From Arthrobacter sp. KBS0703 (GTDB taxonomy: Bacteria > Actinomycetota > Actinomycetes > Actinomycetales > Micrococcaceae): DNA of 64,000 nt. A program made the translations under genes and the position numbers. Shown piece after piece: positions 34,082-42,891 of the stretch. The notes under the pieces are model-generated. The model was not told where the DNA came from and did no database searches. It saw nothing but the letters and a program-made list of their open reading frames with translations. How positions within the stretch are numbered: the first letter of the stretch is position 1; each line of letters begins with the position of its first letter. The stretch spans positions 62,001-126,000 of the forward strand of contig NZ_MVDG02000001.1 of assembly GCF_002008315.2 (NCBI RefSeq). The letters run 5' to 3'.

Positions 34082-35407
34082 CTAGCAGTTCGGTGAATCG
34101 TACTCGTAGGCGCCGGCGTCGGCCTTGCCGGTCCCGGTGCAATGGCCGTTCTGCGGCACCTGGAGCCGGTCCAGGTCCACCCCGAACGGGCTGCTGCCGA
34201 CCCGGTCGATGGCCGGGCTGCCGCTGGTCAGGTGCAGGTTCGTGGGGGCGTTCACGAACAGCGCGGGAGCGGTGGTGGATGTTGGGTCCAGGAAGACGTT
34301 GCTTGGCCCGTTGACGACGTTGGCCTGCTCGGTCCAGCCGGAACCGTCCAGCCACAGGGCGTTGGCCACAGCGACCAGGATGTTGCCCCTGATCACGGTC
34401 GACGCCGGGCACGTTGCGTGACAGACCACAGCCCGGGAATTGGGGCCGTTCAGCCAGACCGTGTTGAATTCAAACGTCGTGTTGTTGGTCGGGCCGAACT
34501 GCGAACCGGGCCCGCGAACAATCAGTCCCGAGGCCTCGGCGCAGTTCGCGCCGCAGGACGCGCGCACGAGGTTGTAGCGGAACACATTGCCGTCCGCGGT
34601 TCCGTTCGAGCGGCCAATCTCGGAGAACACGTTGTTGTCGATCGATGTATTGTGGTGGATTCTGTTGCGGCTGCCGTTGTAGATCTCAAAGGCGCCGCCG
34701 TCGCGGCCGAAGTCGTAGGAAAAGGCGCTGGAACCGGTGACGGTGTTGCCGGAGAACTCGTTGTCGTTGCCGTTGATGAGCACGCCGAATGCACCTGAAT
34801 CGTCGCTGCAGTTCGCAGCCTGGGGCGACCCGCAGTTGGTACCCGGGGTGTTCGCATTCATGACGTTGTTGTCGGTCAGGACGTTGCCCGTGTAGTTGCC
34901 GAAGTCGGAACCGTCGCCCACTTTGATGCCCGCAGTGTTGCCGGAGGCCTCGGAATTCCTGACGGTGTTGTTGTCGCCGTCAACGCTGAAGCCCGCGTAG
35001 CCGCAGGACGTGGCCCGCAATCCGTCCACCACGATGAAGTTGCCGCTGAGCCGGAAGCAGTTCCCGCCCTCGCCCCCGGTGACGGTCGGCAGGTTCCCTG
35101 TTCCGTAGCTGTTGAGCGTGATCGCTGAGGCCGCCGTACCGCTGTGGTCCAGCACCACGGTGCCGATCCACTCGTCACCCCGGCGGAAGCTGACGGAATC
35201 GCCGGGCCTCAGGGCGGATTCAGATACTTTCGCCAGCGACTGCCACGGCGACTCGGCGGACGTCCCGGAGTTGGTGTCGCTGCCCACCGCGCTGAGATAG
35301 TAGTGGGTTCCCGCGGTCGACGAGGCAAACGTGGACACGCCTGCCAGCAGGCCGCCCACCAAAAGGACAACCGCCAGCACCGCGGCCTTCGTGGAATTAG
35401 GGCTCAT
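34082..35407 (-). CDS. Secreted right-handed parallel beta-helix protein
   Basis: The 441-residue exported protein opens with TKAAVLAVVLLVGGLLAGVSTFASS as signal peptide or membrane anchor. HYYLSAVGSDTNSGTSAESPWQSLAKVSE is the DUF1565/pectate-lyase-3-like opening. Rungs with N-rich turns (DGDNNTVRNSEASGN, NDNEFSGNTVTGSS, SRNRIHHNTSIDNN) make up the beta-helix (about 120-330). It ends DAGAYEYDSPNC. The family includes polysaccharide lyases and hydrolases. No catalytic residues can be named with confidence, so a carbohydrate substrate is only likely. It stands alone between a small convergent gene region and a fetB-like gene. Confidence 0.87.
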   Translation of the reverse strand: MSPNSTKAAVLAVVLLVGGLLAGVSTFASSTAGTHYYLSAVGSDTNSGTSAESPWQSLAKVSESALRPGDSVSFRRGDEWIGTVVLDHSGTAASAITLNSYGTGNLPTVTGGEGGNCFRLSGNFIVVDGLRATSCGYAGFSVDGDNNTVRNSEASGNTAGIKVGDGSDFGNYTGNVLTDNNVMNANTPGTNCGSPQAANCSDDSGAFGVLINGNDNEFSGNTVTGSSAFSYDFGRDGGAFEIYNGSRNRIHHNTSIDNNVFSEIGRSNGTADGNVFRYNLVRASCGANCAEASGLIVRGPGSQFGPTNNTTFEFNTVWLNGPNSRAVVCHATCPASTVIRGNILVAVANALWLDGSGWTEQANVVNGPSNVFLDPTSTTAPALFVNAPTNLHLTSGSPAIDRVGSSPFGVDLDRLQVPQNGHCTGTGKADAGAYEYDSPNC

Positions 35408-35653
35408 GATTGCACCTGCGGTGATGAGGACAATGCGGACTTCGGCGCAGCACCGTCGCTGGCCGCGGTCCGGAATCAGCCTCCGCGGGAATGTGATCCG
35501 AGCGGCGGCCTATGTTGAAGACGCGGCCGGATGGAGGGCCGGCCTCTGCCTGCCATCTATCCGGATGTGTCAGCGTACAAAGCCTCCGGGGGCAAAGTCA
35601 ACGGTGCGCGTTGACCCATCCAAGATGCCCGGGCAGCCGCATTCGAAGCGGCC

Positions 35654-36403
35654 TCACAACAGCCGGCCGGGCCGCACGCGGACCGGGGCCAGCAGGCTGA
35701 TGAGCATCATGGCGGTCACCGACCCGGCCGCCATGATGGAGGCCAGCACCACGATCTGGAAACGCCCCGCTTCCAAGGGCGAAAGCCCGCCGAAAATGGC
35801 GCCGACGAACGCCCCCGGCAGCGTGACCAGCCCGGTGGTCTTGGTCTGGTCAATCGACGGGATGAGCGCCGAGTACACGGCGCCGCGGGCCATGTCGCGG
35901 GTGGCCTGGCGGGGAGTGGCGCCCAGGGCCAGCCAGCCCTCGACCTCGTCCCACCGCTCGATGACCGACTCGTTGAACCTGCGGCCGGACAGAGCCGCGA
36001 TGGCCATAGAGTTTCCGACTACTATGCCGCCCACCGCCAGCGCATAGCGCGGCGTGAAGTCGATTGAACCTGTGGCAAAAACGATGACCAGGGAAACAGC
36101 GATGCCGGCAGCCATGGAACCGGCCACCATCCCCAGGTGCCCCCAGTCCCAACCCAGGCGGCGCGCCGCCGTCATGGCCGCCACACCAAACATGACCGCG
36201 AGCGCCAAGGCCACCCAGCCCTCGCTGGCAATCACGGCTCCGAGGATCAGGCTGACCGCGGCGAGCTGCGCCGCTCCGCGGAGGATGGCGAAGGCCGGCG
36301 CGGCGGCATGCGGCACCCGGGTGCCCGCGAGGACGGCGGCCGTCACCGCCATCAGGAGGGCAACCGCAATCAGGGTCGGGGCCAAGTCGCCAAGCTCAGT
36401 CAC
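35654..36403 (-). CDS. FetB-like (UPF0014) ABC transporter permease
   Basis: The 249-residue membrane protein has six to seven TM helices and the UPF0014 hallmarks: RGAAQLAAVSLILG near 45, GIVVGNSMAIAALSGRR near 125, ALGATPRQA near 165, and SIDQTKTTGLVTLPGAFVGAIFGGLSPLEAG near 190. In E. coli FetB works with the ATPase FetA in iron export. No ATPase gene lies next to it here, so its partner is elsewhere or it acts alone. The upstream region to 36479 is short. Confidence 0.88.
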   Translation of the reverse strand: MTELGDLAPTLIAVALLMAVTAAVLAGTRVPHAAAPAFAILRGAAQLAAVSLILGAVIASEGWVALALAVMFGVAAMTAARRLGWDWGHLGMVAGSMAAGIAVSLVIVFATGSIDFTPRYALAVGGIVVGNSMAIAALSGRRFNESVIERWDEVEGWLALGATPRQATRDMARGAVYSALIPSIDQTKTTGLVTLPGAFVGAIFGGLSPLEAGRFQIVVLASIMAAGSVTAMMLISLLAPVRVRPGRLL

Positions 36404-36478
36404 GCGTTCAGCCTATCCGCGTGAATCGCGGAACCAAGCGAAAGGCCGAAACCGCGCGAATCAAGGAACCGCGGCGGC

Positions 36479-36922
36479 TTAGGCCTTCCGGGCCAGCAGC
36501 AGGTTGGTGATCCGGAGGGTGCACAGCCGCTGGCCGGCGTCGTTGGTGATCAGCACCTCATGGGTGGTGAGCGTCCCGCCCAGGTGGATGGGGGTGGCCG
36601 TGATGGTGATGAGGCCGCTGCGCGCCGACCTGTGGTGGGTGGCTGAGACGTCCACGCCCACCGCCGTCTTTCCCAGCGTGCTGGCATGGATCACGGCCGC
36701 CCACGACCCCACGGCCTCGCCCACCGCCAGGGAAGCGCCGCCGTGCAGCAGGCCGAACGACTGCCGGTTCCCTTCCACGGGCATGGTGGCCACCACGCGC
36801 TCAACGGATTCCTCGAGGATCTTCACGCCCATTTTCTTGTCGAGTTCGCCCAGGGCGATCTTCCACAGCTCGGGGGTATCGGGCTGCTTGGTCAGCTCGG
36901 CGTCGCGGGGCTCGGGCGTCAT
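36479..36922 (-). CDS. Hotdog-fold thioesterase, PaaI-like
   Basis: The 147-residue hotdog protein reads FGLLHGGASLAVGEAVGSWAAVIH with the catalytic-loop HGG and the acidic residue in the helix. VGVDVSATHHRSARSGLITITATPIHLG follows, as in the DHNA-CoA/PaaI thioesterase group. Starting 186 bases from paaZ and divergent to it, it shares the region with the PaaR-type operator at 37022, so it may help in phenylacetate breakdown. DHNA-CoA thioesterase activity for menaquinone synthesis is an alternative. Confidence 0.85.
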   Translation of the reverse strand: MTPEPRDAELTKQPDTPELWKIALGELDKKMGVKILEESVERVVATMPVEGNRQSFGLLHGGASLAVGEAVGSWAAVIHASTLGKTAVGVDVSATHHRSARSGLITITATPIHLGGTLTTHEVLITNDAGQRLCTLRITNLLLARKA

Positions 36923-37021
36923 AGGTGTCTCCTCAGAACGGTGTGGGAGCGCGGCAGGTGGCCAGGCCGGTGTGCTCAGCTCCTAGTGTGCAGCACGGCA
37001 CATTCATGTACTGTAGACATA

Positions 37022-37043
37022 TTACCGAACGGACGGTCAGTAA
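37022..37043 (+). promoter_or_regulatory. PaaR-type operator between thioesterase and paaZ
   Basis: TTACCGAACGGACGGTCAGTAA is an imperfect palindrome that matches the ACCG-NN-CG-NN-CGGT-N-AGT shape I recall for the C. glutamicum PaaR motif. It lies next to TAGACAT (37014-37020), a possible -10 box, and 65 bases before the paaZ start. Confidence 0.75.
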
Positions 37044-37107
37044 TGCGCTGACCGGATTGCCGGATTGCCCGGATTTGTTTGTTCCGCGTTGGAAGGACCC
37101 GTCAACG

Positions 37108-39219
37108 ATGACCACAACCGCTACCGCTCCCAAGCCCTCCCTGGACACCGTCGAGACCGTGCCCAGTTTTGTGCAGGACTCCTGGTGGACCCCCGACGCC
37201 GGTTCGGCGGCTTCCGCTGTTCCCGTGCGCGACGCGAGCACCGGGGAGATCCTGGCAAAGGTGAGCAGCGAAGGCCTGGACCTGGCCGCCGTCGTGGAGT
37301 ACGGCCGCACCACCGGCCAGACGGAACTCGGCAAGCTGACGTTCCACCAGCGCGCCCTGAAGCTCAAGGAGCTCGCGCAGTACCTGAACGCCCGCCGCGA
37401 GCACTTCTACGCGTTCTCCGCGCAGACCGGCGCCACCAAGATCGACTCGATGATCGACATCGACGGCGGCATCGGCGTGCTGTTCACCTTCGGTTCCAAG
37501 GGCCGGCGCGAGCTCCCCAACTCGCAGGTTGTGGTGGACGGGCCCATGGAGGTGCTGTCCAAGGACGGCTCGTTCGCCGGCGAGCACATCTACACCCGCA
37601 TCCCGGGCGTCGCCGTGCAGATCAACGCCTTCAATTTCCCGGTCTGGGGCATGCTGGAGAAGCTCGCGCCCGCGTTCATCGCCGGCGTCCCCACCATCGT
37701 CAAGCCCGCCACCCCCACGGGCTACGTCGCGGCGGCCGTGGTGAAGGCGATCATCGAGTCCAACATCCTGCCCAAGGGTTCGCTGCAGCTCATCTCCGGC
37801 TCCGTCCGCGGGCTGCTGGACGTGCTGGACTACCGCGACCTCGTGGCCTTCACAGGCTCGGCGTCCACGGCGCAGTCGCTCAAATCGCACCGCAACGTGG
37901 TGCAGGGCGGCGTGCGCTTCACCTCAGAGACCGACTCGCTCAACGCCGCCATCCTCGGCCCGGACGCCGTCGAAGGCACCCCGGAGTTCGACGCCTTCAT
38001 CAAGTCCGTGGTCACGGAGATGACCGTCAAGGCAGGCCAGAAGTGCACCTCGATCCGCCGCGCCATCGTGCCGCAGGACCTGGTGCCCGCCGTCATTTCC
38101 GCCATCGGGGCCCGGGTTGAGCAGCGCGTGGTGCTCGGGGACCCCCGCGCCGAGGGCGTCACCATGGGCGCGCTCGCCTCGGTGGAGCAGCTTGCCGACG
38201 TCCGCGCCGCAGTGCAGTCCATGCTCGACGCCGGCGGCGAGCTGGCGTACGGAACCCTTGATTCGCCGTCGGTCACCAGCGCGGACGGCGCAACGGGCGT
38301 CGTCGACGGCGGCGCCTTCATGTCCCCGGTTGTGCTGAGCTGGGCTGACGCGGAGACCGAGCAGGTCCACTCGCTGGAGGCGTTCGGCCCGGTGTCCTCC
38401 GTGATCGGGTACAAGGACATTCCCGACGCCGTCCGCCTCGCCGCCCGCGGCGGCGGCTCGCTCGTGGCCTCGGTCTGCACCAACGATCCCGGCGTCGCGC
38501 AGGAGCTCGTCACGGGCATCGCGGCGCACCACGGCCGCGTGCTGATGCTCAACCGCGAAGACGCCCGCAGCTCCACCGGCCACGGGTCCCCGGAGCCGCA
38601 CCTGGTCCACGGCGGGCCGGGCCGGGCCGGCGGCGGCGAGGAGCTGGGCGGCATCCGCTCGGTCATGCACCACATGCAGCGCACGGCCATCCAGGGCTCG
38701 CCGAACATGCTGACCGCAGTGACCGGCGTGTGGCACACCGGGGCGGACCGCAACTTCACCGTGGAGACGGAGGGCACGCACCCGTTCCGGAAGTCCCTGG
38801 AGACCCTGCGCATCGGCGACGCCGTCCGCTCCGAGCTGCGCCAGGTTTCGCTGGAGGACATCACGGCGTTCGCCAACTCCACGGGCGACACGTTCTACGC
38901 CCACACCAACCAGGAAGCCGCGGAAGCCAACCCGTTCTTCCCTGGCATCGTGGCGCACGGCTACCTGCTGCTGAGCTGGGCCGCGGGGCTCTTCGTGGAG
39001 CCGGCCCCGGGCCCCGTCCTGGCCAACTACGGCCTGGAGAACCTGCGCTTCATCACGCCTGTGGCGGCAGGTGACTCCATCCGGGTCACGCTCACGGCCA
39101 AGAAGATCACGCCGCGCGAAACCGACGAGTACGGCGAGGTGGCCTGGGACGCCGTGCTGACCAACCAGAACGACGAGATCGTGGCCACCTACGACGTCCT
39201 GACCCTCGTGGAGAAGTAA
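37108..39219 (+). CDS. paaZ: Bifunctional PaaZ: oxepin-CoA hydrolase/aldehyde dehydrogenase
   Basis: The 703-residue fusion protein cleaves the oxepin-CoA ring and oxidises the resulting aldehyde in aerobic phenylacetate breakdown. The N-terminal aldehyde dehydrogenase (about 20-520) has FTGSASTAQSLKS (NAD loop), ETDSLN with the general-base Glu, and AGQKCTSIRRA with the nucleophile Cys. The C-terminal R-hydratase (MaoC-like, about 560-700) has DTFYAHTNQEAAEANPFFPGIVAHGYLLLS with the Asp/His dyad. The ATG at 37108 follows GGAAGGACC; a longer frame begins in the operator region and is unlikely. A terminator-like palindrome lies at 39233. Confidence 0.95.
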   Translation: MTTTATAPKPSLDTVETVPSFVQDSWWTPDAGSAASAVPVRDASTGEILAKVSSEGLDLAAVVEYGRTTGQTELGKLTFHQRALKLKELAQYLNARREHFYAFSAQTGATKIDSMIDIDGGIGVLFTFGSKGRRELPNSQVVVDGPMEVLSKDGSFAGEHIYTRIPGVAVQINAFNFPVWGMLEKLAPAFIAGVPTIVKPATPTGYVAAAVVKAIIESNILPKGSLQLISGSVRGLLDVLDYRDLVAFTGSASTAQSLKSHRNVVQGGVRFTSETDSLNAAILGPDAVEGTPEFDAFIKSVVTEMTVKAGQKCTSIRRAIVPQDLVPAVISAIGARVEQRVVLGDPRAEGVTMGALASVEQLADVRAAVQSMLDAGGELAYGTLDSPSVTSADGATGVVDGGAFMSPVVLSWADAETEQVHSLEAFGPVSSVIGYKDIPDAVRLAARGGGSLVASVCTNDPGVAQELVTGIAAHHGRVLMLNREDARSSTGHGSPEPHLVHGGPGRAGGGEELGGIRSVMHHMQRTAIQGSPNMLTAVTGVWHTGADRNFTVETEGTHPFRKSLETLRIGDAVRSELRQVSLEDITAFANSTGDTFYAHTNQEAAEANPFFPGIVAHGYLLLSWAAGLFVEPAPGPVLANYGLENLRFITPVAAGDSIRVTLTAKKITPRETDEYGEVAWDAVLTNQNDEIVATYDVLTLVEK

Positions 39220-39232
39220 GCCAACCGATTCC

Positions 39233-39298
39233 CCCAACTAGGTCGCAGCAGGCGTCGTTCTGAGCCCTGAAAACGGCTTCTGCTGCTACTTAGTTGGG
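39233..39298. repeat. Intergenic palindromic element, second type
   Basis: CCCAACTAGGTCGCAGCAG (39233-39251) matches the reverse complement of the right arm CTGCTGCTACTTAGTTGGG (39280-39298) at 17 of 19 positions, with a 28-base loop. It lies between paaZ and the VOC gene. Only one copy is in the window. I remember similar arms from other Arthrobacter genomes, but could not check. Confidence 0.6.
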
Positions 39299-39396
39299 CG
39301 GCGGGCGGGGGTGCTTGAACGGTGCCCAGGGAACAAATTTGGGCTGATCTTTCGCGGGCCGCCGGGCGTAAAATGTGCTCCGTAGGAGGTGGCGAC

Positions 39397-39804
39397 ATGA
39401 CCCTAGTACTAAACACAGCCACAACTGTCCTGCCCGTGGATGACAAAGAGCGCGCCCGTCGTTTTTACGCGGAAACACTTGGACTCCCTCACCGTGGCGT
39501 GGCAGACGACGGAAGCGAATTGTTCGGCAGCGAAGGCGGACCCATGCTGCAGCTCATGCCTGTCAGGGACGGCAGGCACTCTGAGCACACCACGTTGAGT
39601 TTCGAGGTCAGCGACATCGAGCGGACCGTCCAGGACATGGAGTCCAGGGGCGTCCGGTTCCAGGACTATGACCGCCCGGATCTCAAGACCGAGAACCACA
39701 TTTGTACAACCGACGCCGAAAAGTGCGCCTGGTTCATGGACACAGAGAACAACATTCTGTGCGTCCACGAGAGGCTCGGCACGCAGGCTGAATACCAGCT
39801 CTGA
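39397..39804 (+). CDS. VOC family protein
   Basis: The 135-residue glyoxalase-like protein reads NTATTVLPVDDKERARRFYAETLGLPHRG, then ELFGSEGGPMLQLMP, THTTLSFEVSDIERTVQDMESRGVRF-type middle and AWFMDTENNILCVHERL with a metal-binding-type Glu. The ATG at 39397 follows TAGGAGGTGGCGAC, an excellent ribosome-binding site. No substrate can be named. It has its own terminator, so it is a one-gene unit between the paa genes. Confidence 0.88.
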   Translation: MTLVLNTATTVLPVDDKERARRFYAETLGLPHRGVADDGSELFGSEGGPMLQLMPVRDGRHSEHTTLSFEVSDIERTVQDMESRGVRFQDYDRPDLKTENHICTTDAEKCAWFMDTENNILCVHERLGTQAEYQL

Positions 39805-39827
39805 TCCGGACCTCCGGCATCCCTCAC

Positions 39828-39868
39828 CCGAACCCTTCCCCACGCCGTGGGGGAGGGTTCGGTTCTTA
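39828..39868 (+). terminator. Terminator between VOC and DUF427 genes
   Basis: CCGAACCCTTCCCC pairs with GGGGAGGGTTCGG across a short loop, followed by TTCTT. It lies between convergent genes and overlaps the last bases of the DUF427 gene. Confidence 0.75.
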
Positions 39869-40708
39869 TGACCAGGGCGTGACCGGGTGCCCCTGCGGCT
39901 CGCCGTCCACCAAAATGTCGGCGCGCTCGTTGAAGAAACAGACCAGGCCGTGGATCTGCTGAGCATCCACGTACCGGGAATCGTAAGCCCATGCGATGTT
40001 CTTGCCCCGGGCCGATTCCGGGAAGCTCCAGTACCTCGCCTCGCCCTTGTAGGGGCAAACGGTGCGGTGCTTGGTGGCCTCCAGCAGGTCCAGCCGGACG
40101 TCTGCGGGCGGGATGTAGTAGCGGACCGGGAGCAGCGTTTCGTACAGCAGCTGGGCCCCAACGGTGTCGGCCAGCATCACGCCGTCGAGCATGACCGCCA
40201 CGCGCCGCAGCGTGGAGCGGATATCCACACGGTGGAACGGATCGCGGGGGTGGCCGATGATTTCCTCGTGGTCCTCCAGCCAGTGGAATGCGCCGAAGTC
40301 CAGGATCACGTAGCCGTCCAGATCGGGGTCATCCGGGCGGAACGCCGCGTGCGGCGCGGCGAAGGCCGCGGCCAGGACGTCCAGTTCCTCGCCCGGGGTG
40401 GTGTGCCGCCGGAAGCCGGTCCGCGGATCGATCGCGGGCGGGCCGTCGGCCGTGAGCCGGATGGGCAGCTCGTCCGTGCCCCGGCCGTCGCCGTTTCCGT
40501 TGTGGGCGGTGGGCTCGAGTCTGGCCAGGAGGTCCTCCTCCGGGACGGCGTACACCGGGGTGACCCGTTTCGGCTCCCACACGAGGAGGGCTCTTTGGGT
40601 GTCGACGACGGGACTTCCGTCGAGGCCTGCCCGGACCCTTTTGGCGGTGGGTTCGTAGCGGAGGTCCGGAAACGCGCCGAGCAGGAGTTCGGATACTTTG
40701 GTGGCCAT
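39866..40708 (-). CDS. Protein with tandem DUF427 domains
   Basis: The 280-residue protein has two DUF427 domains. The first (about 20-180) includes VRAGLDGSPVVDTQRALLVWEPKRVTPVYAVP and ILDFGAFHWLEDHEEI. The second (about 185-280) is the canonical one: VAVMLDGVMLADTVGAQLLYETLLPVRYYIPPADV, then TVCPYKGEARYWSF and NIAWAYDSRYVDAQQIHGLVCFFNERADI. DUF427 proteins are widespread in actinobacteria and unknown in function. The ATG at 40708 (MATKVSEL) is preferred over a start 12 codons upstream. Confidence 0.88.
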   Translation of the reverse strand: MATKVSELLLGAFPDLRYEPTAKRVRAGLDGSPVVDTQRALLVWEPKRVTPVYAVPEEDLLARLEPTAHNGNGDGRGTDELPIRLTADGPPAIDPRTGFRRHTTPGEELDVLAAAFAAPHAAFRPDDPDLDGYVILDFGAFHWLEDHEEIIGHPRDPFHRVDIRSTLRRVAVMLDGVMLADTVGAQLLYETLLPVRYYIPPADVRLDLLEATKHRTVCPYKGEARYWSFPESARGKNIAWAYDSRYVDAQQIHGLVCFFNERADILVDGEPQGHPVTPWS

Positions 40709-40765
40709 GGAATTAGCGTGGGCGCGGCAGCGAGCCGGCGTCAACGGCCAATTCGTGGCGCGGCG

Positions 40766-41383
40766 TCAGGCCTTGGCGTGGAGGCCGTCGAACGCGATGG
40801 TGATGACGTCGTCGGCGAGCTTTTCCGGGGAGAGCGAGCCGCCGGGCTTGTACCACTCGACGATCGAGTTGATGGTGCCGAACAGCAGGCGGGTGACGGT
40901 GCGGGGGTCGATGTCCTGCCGGAGCGACCCTTCGTCCCGGGCAGCGGAAATCAGTCCAGCCACCTTGTGGTCGAAGGCACGGCGGCGTTCCATGGCCGTG
41001 CGCTCGATGTCCGTGTTGCCGCGCAGCCGCAGCAGCAGCGTGACGAACGGCAGCCGCTCCACCAGGACGGCGATGGTCTGGCGCAGCACGAACTCCAGGC
41101 GCGCGTCGGCGGCACCGGACGTGGCGCCCGGCTGCTCCAGGATGGCTTCGAGGCCGCCCAGCGCGTGGTCCAGGGCGAGCTTCAGGAGGTCGCCCTTGGA
41201 CGGCACGTGGTGGTATATCGCGGACTTCGAGATGCCCAGGTTCTCGGCGAGGATGCCCATGGATGTGGCATCGTAGCCGTGGCGGTTAAAGACGTCGACG
41301 GCGATCAGCAGCACGGATTGCTGATCGTATCCGGGGCGGCCGCGCTTCGTTGGTGCTGCTGTATTGGCTGCTGTGCTGGGCAT
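40766..41383 (-). CDS. paaR: TetR/AcrR family regulator, PaaR-like
   Basis: The 205-residue repressor has an N-terminal helix-turn-helix: SVLLIAVDVFNRHGYDATSMGILAENLGISKSAIYHHVPSKGDLL (about 22-68). The C-terminal ligand domain includes TRLLFGTINSIVEWYKPGGSLSPEKLADDVI. It lies directly 5' of nothing else on its strand but next to paaK and paaI. Operator-like copies are found before itself, before paaI, before paaZ and before the thiolase operon. Phenylacetyl-CoA is the usual ligand of PaaR-type regulators, from knowledge of the family. Confidence 0.85.
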   Translation of the reverse strand: MPSTAANTAAPTKRGRPGYDQQSVLLIAVDVFNRHGYDATSMGILAENLGISKSAIYHHVPSKGDLLKLALDHALGGLEAILEQPGATSGAADARLEFVLRQTIAVLVERLPFVTLLLRLRGNTDIERTAMERRRAFDHKVAGLISAARDEGSLRQDIDPRTVTRLLFGTINSIVEWYKPGGSLSPEKLADDVITIAFDGLHAKA

Positions 41384-41391
41384 ACCGGCTA

Positions 41392-41413
41392 TTTTCTCAT
41401 GAACGTTCGGTCA
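41392..41413 (-). promoter_or_regulatory. PaaR-type operator before its own gene
   Basis: TTTTCTCATGAACGTTCGGTCA matches the complement of the paaI site at 17 of 22 positions, with ATGAACRTTCGGT conserved (12 of 13). It lies 8 bases before the paaR start, which fits self-repression. Confidence 0.6.
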
Positions 41414-41514
41414 ACGCGCGCAGGCACGTTCTGCCAGCCTGCGCGGGGACGTCCGGCGCGGACACGTCCGTGGCCGGCCGGGGCCAGCCACGGACGGCCG
41501 CGCGCGGCACGGCC

Positions 41515-42882
41515 TTAGGCCTTCGGCCGCAGGTCGTAAATGCGGCGCAGCTTGCCGTTGGAACGCTCAAGCGAGCCCGGATCCACCACGTCCACCGTGC
41601 ACGAAGAACCCACGTGGATCTTGATCTGCTCGCGCAGGGCGCGCGCCGCCGTCGAACTTGCCTCGGCGGTGACGTTGTCGCGGCGCTCGATCTTCACCGT
41701 CAGCTGGTCCATCCGCTGGCCTTCGGGGCGCGTGAGTTCGAGCTGGAAGTGTGGGCTGAGCTCGGGGATGCGCAGGGCGATTTCCTCGATCTGCGACGGG
41801 AACAGGTTCACGCCGCGGAGGATGATCATGTCGTCGCTGCGGCCGGTGATGCGGCCCATCCGGCGGTGGGCCGGACGCGCCGTGCCGGGGAGCAGGCGGG
41901 TGAGGTCCTTGGTGCGATACCGGATGATCGGCAGGGCTTCCTTGGTGAGCGAGGTGAACACGAGTTCGCCGTGCTCGCCGTCGCCCAGGACGTTCTCCTT
42001 GCCGGGAGCTGGGTTGAACGGATCGATGATTTCCGGCCGGAAGTGGTCCTCCCAGATGTGGCTGCCGTCCTGCGTCTCCACGCATTCGCCGGCCACGCCC
42101 GGGCCCATCACCTCGGACAGGCCGTAGATGTCGCAGGCCTTGATGTTCATGGTGACTTCAAGCTCGTGCCGCATTTCCTGGGTCCACGGTTCGGCGCCGA
42201 GCACGGCGTACTTCAGCGACGTGGACGTGGGGTCGATGCCCATGTGCGCCATGGCGTCGGCGATGGTGAGCAGGTAGGTGGGTGTGGCCAGGATGACGTC
42301 CGGCTCGAAGTCCTGGATGAGCTGGATCTGGCGTTCGGTCTGCCCGCCGGACATCGGAATGACAGTGCAGCCCAGGGCTTCGGCGCCGGCATGCGCGCCG
42401 AGTCCGCCGGTGAAGAGGCCGTAGCCGTAGGCGTTGTGGACCTTCATGCCGGGCCGGACACCCGAGGCGCGGAGGCAGCGGGCCACGAGTTTGGCCCAGT
42501 CCGCCAGGTCCTTCGTGGTGTAGCCGACGACGGTGGGCCGGCCCGTGGTGCCCGAGCTGGCGTGCACGCGGGCTATTTCGCTCTGCGGCACGGCGAACAT
42601 TCCGAACGGGTACTCCTGGCGGAGATCGTCCTTGGTGGTGAAGGGGAAGTTGCCGAGGTCGGACAGTTCGCGGAGGTCCGTGGGGTGGATGCCGGCGTCG
42701 TCGAACTTGCGCTTGTACAGCGGCACGCGGTCGTAGGCGTAGGCCACGGTGTGCTGCAAGCGGCTGAGCTGGAGCGCTTCGATCTCGTCCCGGGACATGG
42801 TCTCTTCGGGGTCCAGCACGGCGTCGGTGGCGTGCGCGGCCGTGGCGGAAGCGGCGTTGGGTTCAGTGGCGTGGAGGGTCAT
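41515..42882 (-). CDS. paaK: Phenylacetate--CoA ligase
   Basis: PaaK (455 residues) activates phenylacetate with ATP and CoA as the entry step of the pathway. It has the adenylation motif VHASSGTTGRPTVVGYTTKDLADW near 110, DIYGLSEVMGPGVAGEC near 260 and YRTKDLTRLLPGTARPAHRRMGRITGRSDDMIILRG near 325. The C-terminal lysine of the ANL fold is in RSNGKLRRIYDLRP. The N-terminal 25 residues are Ala-rich and variable. It follows paaI by 9 bases on the same strand, and the operon is probably paaI-paaK. Confidence 0.96.
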   Translation of the reverse strand: MTLHATEPNAASATAAHATDAVLDPEETMSRDEIEALQLSRLQHTVAYAYDRVPLYKRKFDDAGIHPTDLRELSDLGNFPFTTKDDLRQEYPFGMFAVPQSEIARVHASSGTTGRPTVVGYTTKDLADWAKLVARCLRASGVRPGMKVHNAYGYGLFTGGLGAHAGAEALGCTVIPMSGGQTERQIQLIQDFEPDVILATPTYLLTIADAMAHMGIDPTSTSLKYAVLGAEPWTQEMRHELEVTMNIKACDIYGLSEVMGPGVAGECVETQDGSHIWEDHFRPEIIDPFNPAPGKENVLGDGEHGELVFTSLTKEALPIIRYRTKDLTRLLPGTARPAHRRMGRITGRSDDMIILRGVNLFPSQIEEIALRIPELSPHFQLELTRPEGQRMDQLTVKIERRDNVTAEASSTAARALREQIKIHVGSSCTVDVVDPGSLERSNGKLRRIYDLRPKA

Positions 42883-42891
42883 GATGGGTTC

